Numbered from the stretch's first letter, positions 37,599 to 48,547 are shown. The stretch is DNA of 64,000 nt from Chlorobaculum thiosulfatiphilum (GCF_006265165.1 NZ_VDCH01000001.1:1-64000), one strand, 5' to 3'. Notes: a model not told the origin generated them from the sequence alone. Translations and numbers: made by a program.

Positions 37599-37802
37599 TC
37601 ATTCAAATGCGTGACCCGGTTTGAGACCCGCAGCCTTGAGAATCTTGGCCAGCGGGCAGAAGCCGGTAAACGCCGCCTGGAAAAGGTTCAGTCCGACAAA
37701 GCCGGTGAACCAGAGCCAGTTCTGGTTGTGATAGATGGAGAGCAGGACGCTGGCGATAACGAAGAATCCCGCGACGGCATAGACAACTCTATCAATGTTC
37801 AT
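37599..37802 (-). CDS. DUF2892-type small membrane protein
   Basis: A 67-residue protein with two hydrophobic segments (about residues 5-25 and 30-48) and the motif [23 protein letters not shown]. This FTGFCPL...LG pattern is the hallmark of the DUF2892 (YgaP membrane domain-like) family, often linked to sulfur/rhodanese proteins. Here it stands alone, 47 bases downstream of the DAHP synthase gene on the same strand. The start ATG at 37802 was chosen because the conserved part begins there. Function unknown. Confidence 0.8.
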   Translation of the reverse strand: MNIDRVVYAVAGFFVIASVLLSIYHNQNWLWFTGFVGLNLFQAAFTGFCPLAKILKAAGLKPGHAFE

Positions 37803-37849
37803 TGGTTCTGAATGGTTTTGGTTGATAAAAATTTCCGATGCCCGAACGA

Positions 37850-38911
37850 TCAGGCTTTCGAGCGAACCTGCTTCATGAAGCCGGCTCCGTCCCGCAGCAT
37901 TTTCTCGGTCTCGTCCCACGAGACGCACTCGTCGGTAATCGAGACGCCGTACTTCAGCTCGTCCGGCTTGACCGGGAAAGGCTGGTTTCCGGAGCGGAGG
38001 TTGCTCTCGATCATGACGCCAGCGATGCTCCTGTTGCCCCGCGCCTTCTGGGCGAGAATATCCTCCCAGACCTTGAGCTGGTTGCCACACTTCTTGCCGG
38101 AGTTGGAATGACTGCAATCGACAAGAAGGTATTCGGACAGCTCGGCCTTGTGAAGCTGCTTCTCGGCGTTGGCGATACTGTCGGCATCGTAGTTCGGTTT
38201 GCTGGAGCCGCCGCGCAGCACGAGATGACCGAAGGGATTGCCTTTGGTCGTGATGACGCTGCTGTGCCCATCCTGGTCGATGCCCAGAAAACTGTGCTGG
38301 TGCATGGCCGAACGAATGGCGTCGATGGCCACCTGAAGCCGGCCGTCGGTCGCGTTCTTGAAACCGACCGGCATCGACAGGCCGCTGGCCATCTGGCGGT
38401 GGGTTTGCGATTCGATCGTGCGCGCGCCGATAGCCGCCCAACTGATGAGATCGGCGACATATTGCGGCGAAATCGGATCGAGAAACTCCGTGGCCGCGGG
38501 CAAGCCCATCTCGTTCAGCTCGATGAGCAGCTTGCGGGCATGGGACAGACCGTGCTCGATGTCGTAAGTATCGTTGAGATGGGGGTCGTTGATGAAGCCC
38601 TTCCAGCCGATGGTCGTGCGGGGTTTCTCGAAATAGACCCGCATGATGATGCAGAACTCCGATTCAAGTTCTTTACGCAAGGCATAAAGGCGCGAAGCGT
38701 ATTCGCGGGCAGCCTTGATGTCATGGATGGAACAGGGGCCGACAATGACCAGCATACGGCTGTCCTTGCCGGTAAGAATATCTTCGACTTCACGCCTTGC
38801 ATGGCAGACGGTATCGGCTATATGCTCGGTAACGGGCAGCTTTTCTTTCAGCGCCCGGGGCGAAGTGAGGGTGATGATTCTTGAAACTCGTAAATCCTGT
38901 AATTGCTGCAT
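37850..38911 (-). CDS. aroG: 3-deoxy-7-phosphoheptulonate synthase (DAHP synthase, class I)
   Basis: A 353-residue type I-alpha DAHP synthase, first step of the shikimate pathway (PEP plus erythrose-4-phosphate). Signatures: [10 protein letters not shown] near residue 60, [16 protein letters not shown] near 92-107, [45 protein letters not shown] and [10 protein letters not shown]. Metal and PEP ligands in these motifs are present. Length matches AroF/G/H. Feedback specificity (Phe, Tyr or Trp) cannot be told by eye, so the symbol aroG is nominal. Likely co-transcribed with the DUF2892 gene. Confidence 0.95.
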   Translation of the reverse strand: MQQLQDLRVSRIITLTSPRALKEKLPVTEHIADTVCHARREVEDILTGKDSRMLVIVGPCSIHDIKAAREYASRLYALRKELESEFCIIMRVYFEKPRTTIGWKGFINDPHLNDTYDIEHGLSHARKLLIELNEMGLPAATEFLDPISPQYVADLISWAAIGARTIESQTHRQMASGLSMPVGFKNATDGRLQVAIDAIRSAMHQHSFLGIDQDGHSSVITTKGNPFGHLVLRGGSSKPNYDADSIANAEKQLHKAELSEYLLVDCSHSNSGKKCGNQLKVWEDILAQKARGNRSIAGVMIESNLRSGNQPFPVKPDELKYGVSITDECVSWDETEKMLRDGAGFMKQVRSKA

Positions 38912-39024
38912 TCGTAGTACTCAGAAAAATCGTCAATTATACACAATGTGTTGTAAGATAATAAAACAACAAGAATAACGGGAGCCGGGAACTGTAAATT
39001 CCTCGCGGCTCCGGCAAGCCCACA

Positions 39025-39061
39025 AACAGGAAAACCTGCCAAACCGGCAGGTTCTCCTGTT
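39025..39061 (-). terminator. stem-loop downstream of the ArsA-family gene
   Basis: Nested inverted repeats: AACCTGCC/GGCAGGTT (8 bp, 5-base loop) inside AACAGGA/TCCTGTT. On the minus strand it follows the ATPase stop by about 30 bases; TTTTCC follows the inner stem. Confidence 0.7.
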
Positions 39062-39093
39062 CCTCCAAATAGGCTATGAAAGAAAGGAGCCTG

Positions 39094-40281
39094 TTACTCC
39101 TTGGTAAAATCGATGTTGAGCCAACCGCTATCGAACGAAGCACCGGTGGACTCCAAGCCAGCCAGGAAGATCGGGAGCGCCACGATCTTCTGGTAGTCGC
39201 CGATACGGATGGTCAGGTCATCTCCAAGCTTCATGATCTTCGGCTCGAGACCCATGCTCTCCATGAATGGAAGCTTCACGCGAACCTTATAATGGCCGTC
39301 CGAGACTTTGGAGATGTTGATCGGATCCTCCGTGAAGAAGATATCGAGCGGGTTATCGGTTCCATAAACCTTCTCGCCAACCCTGCGAAGCATCTCCAGA
39401 CCGACGACCTCATCGTCGAACAACGGCACCTCGGCGATCGGAATCGGAGCGAAAGCGTCGTTGATCTGCTCGATGTACTTCTGCTGGATGGCGCGCCATT
39501 TCTGGAAGTACGGGTCGGGGCTCTGGTCAGGCATGACGCGGTTGATGGTGATGCGATCAACCGTGATGCCGTAGAGGTTCAGGTAGGTCAAGGCACGCAT
39601 CGACTCCTTGATGACCATCTTCTCGGGGTTCATAACCAGGCGCATGGTGGTTTTGGTGCCGTCGGCGAGCAGGTCGATGATCCCCTCGGTCGAGGAGAAG
39701 AGGTTGTCAACCTTCTCATAGACCTCCTCGGGAGCCACGAAATCGTCGAGCTTCTTGACCTTCTTGGAGAGCGGGCGGATCATCGGCTTGACCATGTACT
39801 TCTCGATGTTGCGGATCATCTTGATGAACCAGCCGAAGGTCTCCGGCAGCGAAAGCAGGCGAAGGGTTTCGCCGGTCGGAGCGCAGTCAACAACGAGAAG
39901 ATCGAAATCTTTCTGTTCTTCGTTGTAGCGTTTGATGTAGGAGAGCGAGAACAGCTCCTCCATGCCGGGAAGCACACCCATCTCTTCGGCATAAACGCCT
40001 TCGATGCCGCGCGAGGCCATCAGGTGAGCGAAATGCTCGCGAACCACATCCCAGTTCAGGTTGAGGTCGCCGAAGACGCTCACCTCCTGTCCCCAGAGGT
40101 TCTCGGCGATCTTGACAGGCGAAGGCCCGAGTTCTATGTCGAGAGAGTCACCAAGGCTGTGGGCCGGGTCAGTCGACATGATGAGGGTTTTGTAACCCAT
40201 ATCCGCTGCTCTCAAGGCTGTTGCCGCAGCAACTGAAGTTTTGCCGACGCCGCCCTTACCGGTGAAAATGATATTACGCAT
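39094..40281 (-). CDS. ArsA/Get3-family ATPase with HSP20-like C-terminal domain
   Basis: A 395-residue P-loop ATPase. The deviant Walker [10 protein letters not shown] lies at residues 8-16; [12 protein letters not shown] (switch I) and [14 protein letters not shown] (switch II) follow, as in ArsA and Get3. It has one ATPase domain and no ArsA-type Cys metal site. The last 80 residues ([11 protein letters not shown] ... [15 protein letters not shown]) form an HSP20-like beta domain known from bacterial ArsA homologues. A role in protein targeting or chaperoning is more likely than arsenite export; no arsB or arsR is nearby. A hairpin terminator follows. Family certain, role not. Confidence 0.9.
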   Translation of the reverse strand: MRNIIFTGKGGVGKTSVAAATALRAADMGYKTLIMSTDPAHSLGDSLDIELGPSPVKIAENLWGQEVSVFGDLNLNWDVVREHFAHLMASRGIEGVYAEEMGVLPGMEELFSLSYIKRYNEEQKDFDLLVVDCAPTGETLRLLSLPETFGWFIKMIRNIEKYMVKPMIRPLSKKVKKLDDFVAPEEVYEKVDNLFSSTEGIIDLLADGTKTTMRLVMNPEKMVIKESMRALTYLNLYGITVDRITINRVMPDQSPDPYFQKWRAIQQKYIEQINDAFAPIPIAEVPLFDDEVVGLEMLRRVGEKVYGTDNPLDIFFTEDPINISKVSDGHYKVRVKLPFMESMGLEPKIMKLGDDLTIRIGDYQKIVALPIFLAGLESTGASFDSGWLNIDFTKE

Positions 40282-40486
40282 ACGCTGTTATGTTATAAGT
40301 ACCCTTTATAGGTGGTTGAAGAAACTGGCCGTCTCACAGAAAACTGGACTTACGGTGCGCGCGAAAATTGAATGCTTAAGATAAAAAAAAACTGGCAATG
40401 ACAAGAAGAACAACTGCCAAAGTATCACCGATTCCGATCAGAATCGCCAACAGTTTGTGTTGCCATTGAGCGCATCAGCCGCCCCT

Positions 40487-41953
40487 TCATTTACGCTTCT
40501 TTTTCGCCCCACCTTTCTTCCCGGCTTTTTTACCGCCCTTGCTCTTCTTGAGGGTCTTGCTCTTGCCGGAACTCTTGCTCGCCTTTGCTTTCAGCTTGCT
40601 TTTTTTACCCTTCAGCTTTGAGACAGATGATTTCCCGGAGCCTCGCTCGTTGATGGCCTTGAACACCACCAGCTTCTGGCCTGATTTCAGCCTGGAGCTT
40701 TTCAGATTGTTCCAGTCGATAATCTGGCTGACCGAAACGCCGTATTTGCGGGCCACGCGCGAAATTGTTTCGCCTCTGCTGACCACATGCGATTTACGGC
40801 CCCGACCACTGCTGATCACTTCGTCCTTGCGCTCGATATCACGAACCATCGTATAAAGGCGCGTCTTTTCGGCGACCAGCTCAGGCTTGTAGGTATAGAT
40901 ATTCTGCTCTTTTTGCAGGAATGTCTGAATGTATTGCTTTGGCAGCCTGATCATGTTTGGCCTGGATTCCGGAGCCGGAACAAGACCTGCTTTATATTGC
41001 GGATTGAGGAATCTGATATCCTCCATCGGCACACCAAGCACCTCGTTGAGCTGTTCGAAGGTGAGCGCATCCCTGACCGGAACCCTGCCGGTTTCGGAAT
41101 AGAGGTATCCCGGTTGCGCCGGACGGATATTGTGCTCGCGGTAATAGTTCATGACGTAAGTCACCGCAATGAAAGCTGGAACGTAGCCGCGCGTTTCCTG
41201 CGGAAGGTAGGGCCATATCTCCCAGTAATCGCGCGCGCCGCCAGCTTTTCTTATGGCTCTCTGCACGGCGCCGGGTCCGGCATTGTATGCCGCGAGCGCC
41301 AGGAACCAGTCGCCAAACATGTCGTGCAGGTCGCGAAGATGCTCGCTCGCCGCCACGGTCGCCTTGTTGGGATCGTAGCGATCTTCGATGAACGACGAGG
41401 AGTGCAACCCGTACATTTTGCCCGTACCGCTCATGAACTGCCACAGACCGCGCGCCCCGGCGCGTGATACCGCCGTGGGGTTCAGCGCCGACTCGACGAT
41501 GGCAAGGTTCTTCATTTCGGGAGGAATGCCGTACTTCCTGAACGATTCGTCGAATAACGGAAAATAGATATGGGTCAGGCCAAGCACCTTCGAGACGAAC
41601 TTCCGCTTGTCAACGGCATAGACGCGGATGTAGCCCCTCACATGCTCGTTGTAAACGAGATCGAACTCGCTGTTCCTGGCCAGGTTGGCGATTCTGGAAG
41701 CGTAAACCGAGTCGCTGAACTGTGGAATGAACTCTTTGGGGAGATAGTCATAAGTCCCACTTTTTCCGGCGGGCGAAAACCGCTCATCCTGAAAATAGGT
41801 GGTGGTGACCAGGCTGTCGAGCATCTCCGAAACACGCGAAGCTCTCGAATTCGACGTGCTGTCGGACTCCGCGCCGAACGATACGGAGGAGATTGCGACA
41901 AACTGCAAGAATAGACAGACAAAAAAATGCCTGAACGGTAAAAAGCTTTTCAC
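40487..41953 (-). CDS. MltD-like lytic transglycosylase with LysM
   Basis: A periplasmic murein hydrolase. From the GTG at 41953 the protein has a signal peptide (FLPFRHFFVCLFLQFVAISSVSFGAES). The SLT domain shows NLAIVESALNP with the catalytic Glu, GARGLWQFMSGTGKMYGL and ALAAYNAGPGAVQRAI. A LysM domain follows (SRGETISRVARKYGVSVSQI...LKSGQKLVV) and then a Lys/Gly/Ser-rich tail (KSKLKAKASKSSGKSKTLKK), probably wall-binding. The frame is open to an ATG at 42178, but that extension is low-complexity Leu/Phe and would put a second hydrophobic segment before the signal peptide, so I prefer the internal GTG. Start uncertain, family firm. Confidence 0.88.
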   Translation of the reverse strand: MKSFLPFRHFFVCLFLQFVAISSVSFGAESDSTSNSRASRVSEMLDSLVTTTYFQDERFSPAGKSGTYDYLPKEFIPQFSDSVYASRIANLARNSEFDLVYNEHVRGYIRVYAVDKRKFVSKVLGLTHIYFPLFDESFRKYGIPPEMKNLAIVESALNPTAVSRAGARGLWQFMSGTGKMYGLHSSSFIEDRYDPNKATVAASEHLRDLHDMFGDWFLALAAYNAGPGAVQRAIRKAGGARDYWEIWPYLPQETRGYVPAFIAVTYVMNYYREHNIRPAQPGYLYSETGRVPVRDALTFEQLNEVLGVPMEDIRFLNPQYKAGLVPAPESRPNMIRLPKQYIQTFLQKEQNIYTYKPELVAEKTRLYTMVRDIERKDEVISSGRGRKSHVVSRGETISRVARKYGVSVSQIIDWNNLKSSRLKSGQKLVVFKAINERGSGKSSVSKLKGKKSKLKAKASKSSGKSKTLKKSKGGKKAGKKGGAKKKRK

Positions 41954-42180
41954 AAGCCGGGCCGGGTTAACAGATGAGGGTGCAAGGGCAGCCTCGGATT
42001 CAAGACAAAAAAAGAATGAGCTGGAAACATAACCAGAGAGCATGATTAATACAAGCAGCCAAAACAAAGAGGCGTAAAACCGGAACGGAGGAGTATTCAG
42101 CAAGAGAAAAAAAACGAAAGTCCAGCAGCCCGGCGACAAAGCAATCGTTCTCCACAATCCACCGCGAACCCCCGCCACTC

Positions 42181-42229
42181 ATAATTCATAATTCATAATT
42201 CATAATTCATAATTCATAATTCATAATTC
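42181..42229 (-). repeat. seven perfect heptamers starting at the truA stop codon
   Basis: Seven identical 7-bp units (ATAATTC on the plus strand, GAATTAT in the sense of truA). The TGA stop of truA (42230-42228) is formed by one T plus the first GA of the tract, the same phase as the shorter tract after the gene ending at 28362. Confidence 0.92.
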
Positions 42230-42962
42230 AATCATACCCGACCTTCCACAAGAAAAGCCCCGCAGCGTCGGCGGGCTTCAGGTTCGGCAAGCGGCGACAG
42301 CTTTCGAGCATCCCCACAAACTCCTCCTCTTCAAGACGACCCATCCCGGCCTCGATCATCCCGGCAACGAGGAAGCGCACCATGCTGCGAAGAAAGCGGT
42401 TCGCCTTGATGCGGAAGACATGGTAGCGCCCGGAGCGGCACCACCTGGCCTCCGTGACGGTGCAGATCGTGCTTTGCTGATCGGAGTCCTCTTTCGAGAA
42501 GGCCGCGAAGTCGCGGGTTCCGGGCAGCATCGCCGCCAGCCGGTTCATCGCGGCGACGTCGGGCTTGCCGTAAGAGCAGCCCGCGAAACGGCTGTCGATG
42601 GCCGACGGGCGTTCGAGCAGAAAGTAGCGGTACCCGCGCGACGTGGCGCTGAAGCGGGCGTGGAACGACTCCGGCGCTTGCCGCATGGCGGTGATTCGGA
42701 TCGTATCGGGCAGGAGCGAGTTGCACGAATGGATCAGGCGGCCAAGCGGCATCGGCGAGCCGGTCGTGAAGCTCGCCACCTGCCCGCGAGCGTGGACGCC
42801 CTTGTCGGTTCTGCCCGCGCCGATGATGCCGATTTTCTCCTGCGTGATTCTGCCGAGCGCCGCCTCGATCGCGCCTTGCACCGTCGTCAACGCGCCAGAC
42901 TGCCGCTGCCAGCCGGAAAAACCGGTTCCATCGTACTCGATCTCCATTTTGATAGTTCTCAT
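42228..42962 (-). CDS. truA: tRNA pseudouridine synthase A
   Basis: A 244-residue TruA that makes pseudouridine at positions 38-40 of tRNA anticodon arms. The start MRTIKMEIEYDGTGFSGWQRQ and the catalytic motif GAGRTDKGVHARGQVASF (catalytic Asp in RTDKGVHA) are complete. NRFLRSMVRFLVAGMIEAG near the end is also typical. Length is normal. I start at the ATG 42962 where homology begins; two in-frame ATGs lie 12 and 21 bases upstream. The stop codon is inside the heptamer tract. Confidence 0.93.
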   Translation of the reverse strand: MRTIKMEIEYDGTGFSGWQRQSGALTTVQGAIEAALGRITQEKIGIIGAGRTDKGVHARGQVASFTTGSPMPLGRLIHSCNSLLPDTIRITAMRQAPESFHARFSATSRGYRYFLLERPSAIDSRFAGCSYGKPDVAAMNRLAAMLPGTRDFAAFSKEDSDQQSTICTVTEARWCRSGRYHVFRIKANRFLRSMVRFLVAGMIEAGMGRLEEEEFVGMLESCRRLPNLKPADAAGLFLWKVGYD

Positions 42963-43071
42963 CGTTCCCGCCATACGCTTCACAAATGCCTGAATGGTTC
43001 TGCTTATCTTTTCCCGATAATAATTATCTTTAGCAATTTTTCGCCTCTATCTACCCAGAAAATCTGACAGC

Positions 43072-44997
43072 TTGACAACGCCCACCCTCGACATCATCCT
43101 CGAATCGCTGGAATCGGCAAAGCGCCGCCAGCCCACCGAACCATACGCCGTGCCGAACCTCTGGCGCGCGGGCGCGACCGGTGTTTCGATGGTCGATCCT
43201 TTCGACTATTTCATCGACGCTATCGGCGCGATCAGGGCCTCGGCTCCGGTTGAGCCGGGCGTGGCGGCTGCGAGCGACCGGAACTGGAGCGCCTCGGCGA
43301 CCGTGTACAACCTCTTCGTCCGGTACAACGCAGCTTTCGACCACGACCGCGACGGGCGCATCGGCACGGAGCCGCTCGCGGGCGGATTCCGGGAGACCGG
43401 CACCCTGCTCAAGGCCATCGCCATGCTGCCTTATATCAAGCGAATGGGCGTCAATACGCTCTATCTCTTGCCGCTGACGAGTATCGGCAAGGTCAACCGC
43501 AAGGGAGAACTCGGCTCGCCCTACGCAATCAAAAATCATTACAAGCTCGACGAAACCCTCGGCGAACCGGCGCTCGACCTGCCGGTGGAGACGCAGTTGA
43601 AAGCGCTGGTCGAAGCGGCGCATCACCTCGGCATGAGGGTCGTCTTCGAGTTCGTCTTCCGCACGGCATCGATCGACAGCGACTGGATCGGCGAGCACCC
43701 GGAGTGGTTCTACTGGCTCCGGACAGATCGCGACCCGGCGAGCTACGGCCCGCCCGCATTCGACCACAACACCCTCGCGCGAATCTACGAACAGGTGGAC
43801 AAGCACGACTTCCACGAGCTGCCGGAGCCGGACGAGGCGTATCGCAGCCGCTTCGCGCCAACGCCAGAAACCGCCACGCCCGGCGAAAATGGCTACACGG
43901 GAACGACCCCGGACGGCGGCGAGTGCCTCATCGCCAGCGCCTTCGCCGACTGGCCGCCGGACGACCGCCAGCCGCCGTGGACCGACGTCACCTACCTGAA
44001 GCTGCACGATGCGCCGCGCTTCAACTACATAGCGTACAACACGATACGGATGTACGACGAGGCGCTCGAACGCCCGGAGTTCCGCGCGATGGCGCTCTGG
44101 CAAGAGATCACCGGCATCATCCCGTGGTGCCGCGACGAGTTCGGCATCGACGGCGCGATGATCGACATGGGCCACGCGCTGCCGCCGGAGCTGAAAGCCG
44201 CCATCGTCACGGAGGCCCGCCGGGGCAAACCGGAGTTCGCCTTCTGGGACGAGAACTTCGACCCGTCGCCGAAACTGAAGGAGGAGGGGTTCAACGCCGT
44301 GCTCGGCTCGCTGCCTTTCGTCATTCACGACGTGCAATACATCAAGGGACTGCTGAATTTCCTGAACCGCAACGGCGTGGCGATCCCGTTTTTCGCCACT
44401 GGCGAAAATCACAATACGCCGCGAGTGTGCCACCATCTTACAGGAAAGGAGGCGGGACGACGGCGAGCGCTCTTCCTCTTCACGCTCGGCGCGGTGCTTC
44501 CGGCAATGCCCTTCATCCACTCCGGCATGGAGATTTGCGAGTGGCGTCCGGTCAACCTCGGCCTGAACTTCACCGACGACGACCGCCAGCACTTCCCCGC
44601 CGAGACGTTGCCGCTGTTCGCCCCCGCCGCCTGCGACTGGTCGGAATCCAACGGCTTCGCCCCGCTCTGCGACGACATCCGCCGGGTGCTCGACATCCGG
44701 AGCCTCTACCTCGACCTCGTCCGCCGCGGCGAAATCGGCTCGATCATGCAGCCCTACATCTCCGACCCGGCGCTTTTGACTGTCATGCGTAAATCCGGCG
44801 AGAAAACGCTCGTCTTCGCGGGCAACAGCAATTTCGACGACGCTGTTTCAGGCACGATGGAGTTCGATGAAGAGGCGATGGAACTCGAAGAGCTGATCAC
44901 GGGACGGAAACTGACCGTCTCCGACCACAAGGTGACGCTCGATTTCGCGCCGGGCGAGTGCATTCTGTTCGAGCTGCCGGGCGCGGCTGAAGAGTAA
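43072..44997 (+). CDS. GH13 alpha-amylase family protein
   Basis: A 641-residue protein with a GH13 (beta/alpha)8 barrel. Visible family regions: [11 protein letters not shown] and [17 protein letters not shown] (region I-like area), [28 protein letters not shown] (region II, Asp nucleophile), [12 protein letters not shown] (region III, Glu acid/base) and the C-terminal beta domain with [11 protein letters not shown]. Extra long loops and no signal peptide suggest a cytoplasmic glycogen or maltodextrin enzyme rather than a secreted amylase. The start codon appears to be TTG at 43072. The PfkB kinase gene follows after 43 bases. Confidence 0.85.
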   Translation: MTTPTLDIILESLESAKRRQPTEPYAVPNLWRAGATGVSMVDPFDYFIDAIGAIRASAPVEPGVAAASDRNWSASATVYNLFVRYNAAFDHDRDGRIGTEPLAGGFRETGTLLKAIAMLPYIKRMGVNTLYLLPLTSIGKVNRKGELGSPYAIKNHYKLDETLGEPALDLPVETQLKALVEAAHHLGMRVVFEFVFRTASIDSDWIGEHPEWFYWLRTDRDPASYGPPAFDHNTLARIYEQVDKHDFHELPEPDEAYRSRFAPTPETATPGENGYTGTTPDGGECLIASAFADWPPDDRQPPWTDVTYLKLHDAPRFNYIAYNTIRMYDEALERPEFRAMALWQEITGIIPWCRDEFGIDGAMIDMGHALPPELKAAIVTEARRGKPEFAFWDENFDPSPKLKEEGFNAVLGSLPFVIHDVQYIKGLLNFLNRNGVAIPFFATGENHNTPRVCHHLTGKEAGRRRALFLFTLGAVLPAMPFIHSGMEICEWRPVNLGLNFTDDDRQHFPAETLPLFAPAACDWSESNGFAPLCDDIRRVLDIRSLYLDLVRRGEIGSIMQPYISDPALLTVMRKSGEKTLVFAGNSNFDDAVSGTMEFDEEAMELEELITGRKLTVSDHKVTLDFAPGECILFELPGAAEE

Positions 44998-45040
44998 TTC
45001 CAACACGACATTTTCCAGTAACCCATTTAATTATCATATC

Positions 45041-45952
45041 ATGTCACTTCTCGTCATTGGATCCCTCGCTTTCGACGACATTGAAACCCCCTTTGGTCGC
45101 TCCGACAACACCCTCGGCGGCTCATCGACCTACATCGCGCTTTCGGCGAGTTACTTCACCGATCCGATCAGGATGGTCGGCGTCGTCGGTTCCGATTTCG
45201 GGGAGGAGCACTTCGGCCTGCTTCACTCAAAAAATATCGACACGAAAGGCATCCAGATGGTCGAGGAGGGCAAAACCTTCCGCTGGGCGGGGCGCTATCA
45301 CTACGACATGAACACCCGCGACACGCTCGACACGCAGTTGAACGTCTTCGCCGCGTTTGATCCGCACGTCCCGGCGCAGTACCGCGACTCGAAGTATGTG
45401 TGCCTCGGCAACATCGATCCCGAATTGCAGCTCAAGGTGCTCGACCAGATTTCCAACCCGGAGCTGATCGTGTGCGACACGATGAACTTCTGGATCGAGG
45501 GCAAACCCGAAGAACTGAAAAAGGTGCTCGCGCGGGTTGACGTCTTCATCGTCAACGACAGCGAGGCCCGCCTGCTCTCCGGCGAGCCGAACCTGGTCAA
45601 GACCGCGCGCATCATCCGCGAGATGGGGCCGAAAACCCTCATCATCAAGAAGGGCGAACACGGCGCCTTGCTCTTTACCGACAACGGGATTTTCGCCGCC
45701 CCGGCCTTCCCGCTCGAATCGATCTTCGATCCGACCGGCGCTGGCGACACCTTCGCGGGCGGCTTCATCGGCCACCTGGCCCGCTGCGGCAGCACGAGCG
45801 AGGCCGAGATGCGCAAAGCCGTGCTCTACGGCAGCGCCATGGCCAGCTTCTGCGTCGAGCAGTTCGGCCCCTACCGCTACAACGAACTCGACCTGCTCGA
45901 AGTCGATGACCGCTACCAGAGCTTCCTGGAGCTGTCGCGCATAGAGGGGTAA
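45041..45952 (+). CDS. PfkB-family sugar/nucleoside kinase
   Basis: A 303-residue ribokinase-fold kinase. The N-terminal GGSSTYIALSASYF lies at about residues 24-38 and the C-terminal signature DPTGAGDTFAGGFIG at about 229-243, with the catalytic Asp in GAGD. FIVNDSEARLLSG and TLIIKKGEHGALLF are typical of the fold. The substrate (adenosine, fructose, ribose or another) cannot be told; the N-terminal part resembles adenosine-kinase-like members of this phylum. Probably co-transcribed with the GH13 gene. Strong for family, weak for substrate. Confidence 0.88.
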   Translation: MSLLVIGSLAFDDIETPFGRSDNTLGGSSTYIALSASYFTDPIRMVGVVGSDFGEEHFGLLHSKNIDTKGIQMVEEGKTFRWAGRYHYDMNTRDTLDTQLNVFAAFDPHVPAQYRDSKYVCLGNIDPELQLKVLDQISNPELIVCDTMNFWIEGKPEELKKVLARVDVFIVNDSEARLLSGEPNLVKTARIIREMGPKTLIIKKGEHGALLFTDNGIFAAPAFPLESIFDPTGAGDTFAGGFIGHLARCGSTSEAEMRKAVLYGSAMASFCVEQFGPYRYNELDLLEVDDRYQSFLELSRIEG

Positions 45953-45999
45953 CATCGTTTGGGGCGAACGACACGCTCGCTCTTTGGTAAACTTCTGTA

Positions 46000-46022
46000 G
46001 GGGCGAACCTGTGTGTTCGCCC
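46000..46022. repeat. GGGCGAAC palindromic repeat
   Basis: GGGCGAAC, a 6-base loop (CTGTGT) and GTTCGCCC form a perfect hairpin. A truncated relative (GGGGCGAACGACACGCTCGC) starts at 45961. Short GGGCGAAC palindromes of this kind are dispersed in many genomes. Confidence 0.7.
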
Positions 46023-46036
46023 TTGCGGGTAACAGC

Positions 46037-46143
46037 AGTGGACTTAGTGGACGCAATGGACAAAGGCGAAAGTTCTCCATCTCTTATTCGTCCCATTCGT
46101 CCTGTAAGTCCCATTCGTCCTGTAAGTCCCATTCGTCCCATGA
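46037..46143. repeat. nonamer tandem repeats on both strands
   Basis: Two 9-bp-period tracts. 46037-46063: AGTGGACTT, AGTGGACGC, AATGGACAA, which on the minus strand read GTCCAYTNN. 46090-46143: GTCCCATTC and GTCCTGTAA alternate (units 1-5), then GTCCCATGA. The 18-bp double unit is repeated exactly. The tract lies just upstream of the symporter start. Confidence 0.85.
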
Positions 46144-46190
46144 GCAAGCTCGCAAGAACCATAACCGTGCTTTACCAAACCCAACCACCA

Positions 46191-47951
46191 ATGGCGCAAC
46201 TTACCCTGCTCGATATTGCGATCATCGCGAGCTACCTGCTTTTGACGCTGTTTGTCGGACTTTTCTTCTCACGAAGAGCCTCCGAAAACGTCGGCGAGTT
46301 TTTCCTCTCGGGGCGCAAGCTGCCGTGGTGGATCGCGGGCACCGGCATGGTGGCGACCACCTTCGCCGCCGACACACCGCTCGCCGTGGCCGGATTCGTG
46401 GCCAAAAATGGCATCGCGGGCAACTGGGTCTGGTGGACCTTCGTGTCGGGCGGAATGCTCACGGTATTCTTTTTCGCGCGCCTCTGGCGACGGGCCAACA
46501 TTCTGACCGATCTCGAATTCATCGAGCTGCGCTACAGCGGCAAGGCCGCGAGTTTTCTGCGCGGCTTCAAAGCGGTTTACTTCGGTCTGTTCATCAACGC
46601 AGTCATCATCGGGTGGGTCAACCTGGCCATGTTCAAGATCATCAAAATCATGATTCCCGGCCTCAACCCGGAACTTGCCATCGTGGGGCTGGTGATTTTC
46701 ACGGCGATCTACTCCGGCATGTCAGGCCTCTGGGGCGTCTCGATCACCGACGCCGTGCAGTTCGTCATCGCGATGGGCGGCTGCATCGTCCTCGCCGTGC
46801 TGGCGGTCAACTCACCGCAGGTCACGGCGGCAGGCGGGCTGAAGCAGGCGCTACCCGGCTGGATGTTTGACTTCTTCCCGTCGTTCTCGTCGGCTGTAAA
46901 CACTTCGCAGACAGGAGCTTACGCGCTCCCCTTCACCGCCTTCGCCGCCATGGCCTTCGTGCAGTGGTGGTCATCGTGGTATCCGGGCGCGGAGCCGGGC
47001 GGCGGAGGCTACATCGCCCAGCGCATGATGAGCGCGAAAGACGAAAAAAACTCGCTGCTCGCCACCCTCTGGTTCACCATCGCCCACTACTGCGTACGCC
47101 CGTGGCCGTGGATCGTGGTCGGCCTCGTGAGCCTCGTGATGTTCCCGAACCTGCCTGTTGGACAGAAGGAGGACGGCTTCGTGTATGTTATGAACGCCGT
47201 GCTGCCCGCCGGACTGAAAGGCCTGCTCATCGCAGCCTTCATGGCAGCCTACATGTCCACGCTCTCGACCCACCTCAACTGGGGCACAAGCTACCTCATC
47301 AACGACCTCTACAAGCGCTTCGTCAAGCCGGAGGCCGAAGAGAACCACTACGTTCTGATGTCGAGGATCGTCACGGCGGTGACCGCTATCTTCGCGCTTT
47401 ATATCACTTTCTACGTGCTGGAGACCATCACCGGCGCGTGGGAGTTCATCATCCAGTGCGGCGCGGGCACGGGCTTCGTGCTGATCATGCGCTGGTTCTG
47501 GTGGCGGCTCAACGCCTGGTCGGAGATCACCTCGATGGTTGCGCCAATCGTGGCGTACACTTGGGTGAGCCGCTTCACCACGCTCGCCTTCCCCGACACG
47601 ATTTTCGTCATCGTGCTCTTCACGATTGTCTGCACACTCGCCGTCACCGGGCTCACCAAGCCGACTGACCGCGAGAAGCTGTACGCCTTCTACCGCACCA
47701 CGCGGGTCGGCGGAGCGCTGTGGAAACCGGTAGCCGACGAACTTCCTGACGTAAAAGGCGATACCGGCTTCCCTGCCCTCTTCGCCGACTGGTTTTTCGG
47801 CATCGTGCTGGTTTACGCCACACTTTTCGGCACCGGCAAACTGATCTTCGGCGAGCCACTTACCGCCGCGCTCTACTACGCCGCCAGTGCAGTCGCAGGA
47901 GCGATGATTTACCGAGACCTTTCGAAACGCAACTGGAAAACCTTCGACTGA
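46191..47951 (+). CDS. sodium:solute symporter family protein
   Basis: A 586-residue SSS-family transporter with about 13-14 membrane helices. TM1 starts [20 protein letters not shown]; then [20 protein letters not shown] and the sodium-site segment [37 protein letters not shown] (TM5-6) and [23 protein letters not shown] (TM8, Na2 site Ser/Thr) are classic. The substrate (sugar, amino acid, carboxylate or other) is not predictable. The start ATG 46191 follows a repeat tract; the frame is open to 45984, but that part is repeat-derived. maf starts two bases after the stop, so the three genes form an operon. Confidence 0.88.
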   Translation: MAQLTLLDIAIIASYLLLTLFVGLFFSRRASENVGEFFLSGRKLPWWIAGTGMVATTFAADTPLAVAGFVAKNGIAGNWVWWTFVSGGMLTVFFFARLWRRANILTDLEFIELRYSGKAASFLRGFKAVYFGLFINAVIIGWVNLAMFKIIKIMIPGLNPELAIVGLVIFTAIYSGMSGLWGVSITDAVQFVIAMGGCIVLAVLAVNSPQVTAAGGLKQALPGWMFDFFPSFSSAVNTSQTGAYALPFTAFAAMAFVQWWSSWYPGAEPGGGGYIAQRMMSAKDEKNSLLATLWFTIAHYCVRPWPWIVVGLVSLVMFPNLPVGQKEDGFVYVMNAVLPAGLKGLLIAAFMAAYMSTLSTHLNWGTSYLINDLYKRFVKPEAEENHYVLMSRIVTAVTAIFALYITFYVLETITGAWEFIIQCGAGTGFVLIMRWFWWRLNAWSEITSMVAPIVAYTWVSRFTTLAFPDTIFVIVLFTIVCTLAVTGLTKPTDREKLYAFYRTTRVGGALWKPVADELPDVKGDTGFPALFADWFFGIVLVYATLFGTGKLIFGEPLTAALYYAASAVAGAMIYRDLSKRNWKTFD

Positions 47952-47953
47952 CG

Positions 47954-48547
47954 ATGAGCGGACAAAAGCGACTTATCCTCGCCTCGCAATCGCCGCGCCG
48001 CAAGGAGCTACTCGCCATGACGGGCATTCCATTCGAGACGGCCTCGGTCGAAATCGACGAGACCTTCGATCCGGCGCTTTCGGTCGAGGAGAATGTGCTC
48101 GCTGTCTCGCGAAAAAAAGCCGAAGCCGTGCTACGCACTTTATCGTCGGCGGACGCGAACGCTGTCGTGCTGGGATCGGACACCACGGTGGTGCTCGACG
48201 GCGCGGCGCTCGGCAAGCCCGGCGACTTCGACCATGCCTTCGAGATGCTCTCGGCGCTGCAAGGCCGCAGCCACGAGGTGCTCACCGGCTTCTGCATCCT
48301 GCACGACGGCAACGCGGTGATGAACTATGCCCGCACCACCGTCGAATTTGGCGTAATAACGCCCGGCGAAATCACCCGTTACATCGAGGTGATGAAACCT
48401 TTCGACAAGGCTGGAGCCTATGGCATCCAGGACCCGCTGCTTGCCTGCTTCGTGACGCGCATCGACGGCTGCTACTACAACGTCGTCGGCCTGCCGGTCT
48501 CGAAAGTCTACGCAGCGCTCAAACCGCTCTTCCCCTCCGAAGGCTGA
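47954..48547 (+). CDS. maf: Maf-family nucleoside triphosphate pyrophosphatase
   Basis: A 197-residue Maf protein that hydrolyses dTTP/UTP-type or modified nucleotides and limits misincorporation. The signature [18 protein letters not shown] (residues 7-24) and the later [11 protein letters not shown] and GAYGIQDPL segments match. Lys/Asp residues of the active site are present. It lies between the symporter gene (two bases before) and miaA (two bases after), a tight operon. MiaA next door fits the cell's tRNA and nucleotide quality theme but the pairing may be only local. Confidence 0.93.
   Translation: MSGQKRLILASQSPRRKELLAMTGIPFETASVEIDETFDPALSVEENVLAVSRKKAEAVLRTLSSADANAVVLGSDTTVVLDGAALGKPGDFDHAFEMLSALQGRSHEVLTGFCILHDGNAVMNYARTTVEFGVITPGEITRYIEVMKPFDKAGAYGIQDPLLACFVTRIDGCYYNVVGLPVSKVYAALKPLFPSEG

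Noticed and set aside
39094-40281. Arsenite pump ATPase
   Set aside because: Single ATPase domain without the Cys metal site, an HSP20-like tail, and no arsB or arsR nearby.
46037-46143. Possible CRISPR array
   Set aside because: The repeat unit is only 9 bp (18 bp as a double unit), without unique spacers, and no cas gene is near.
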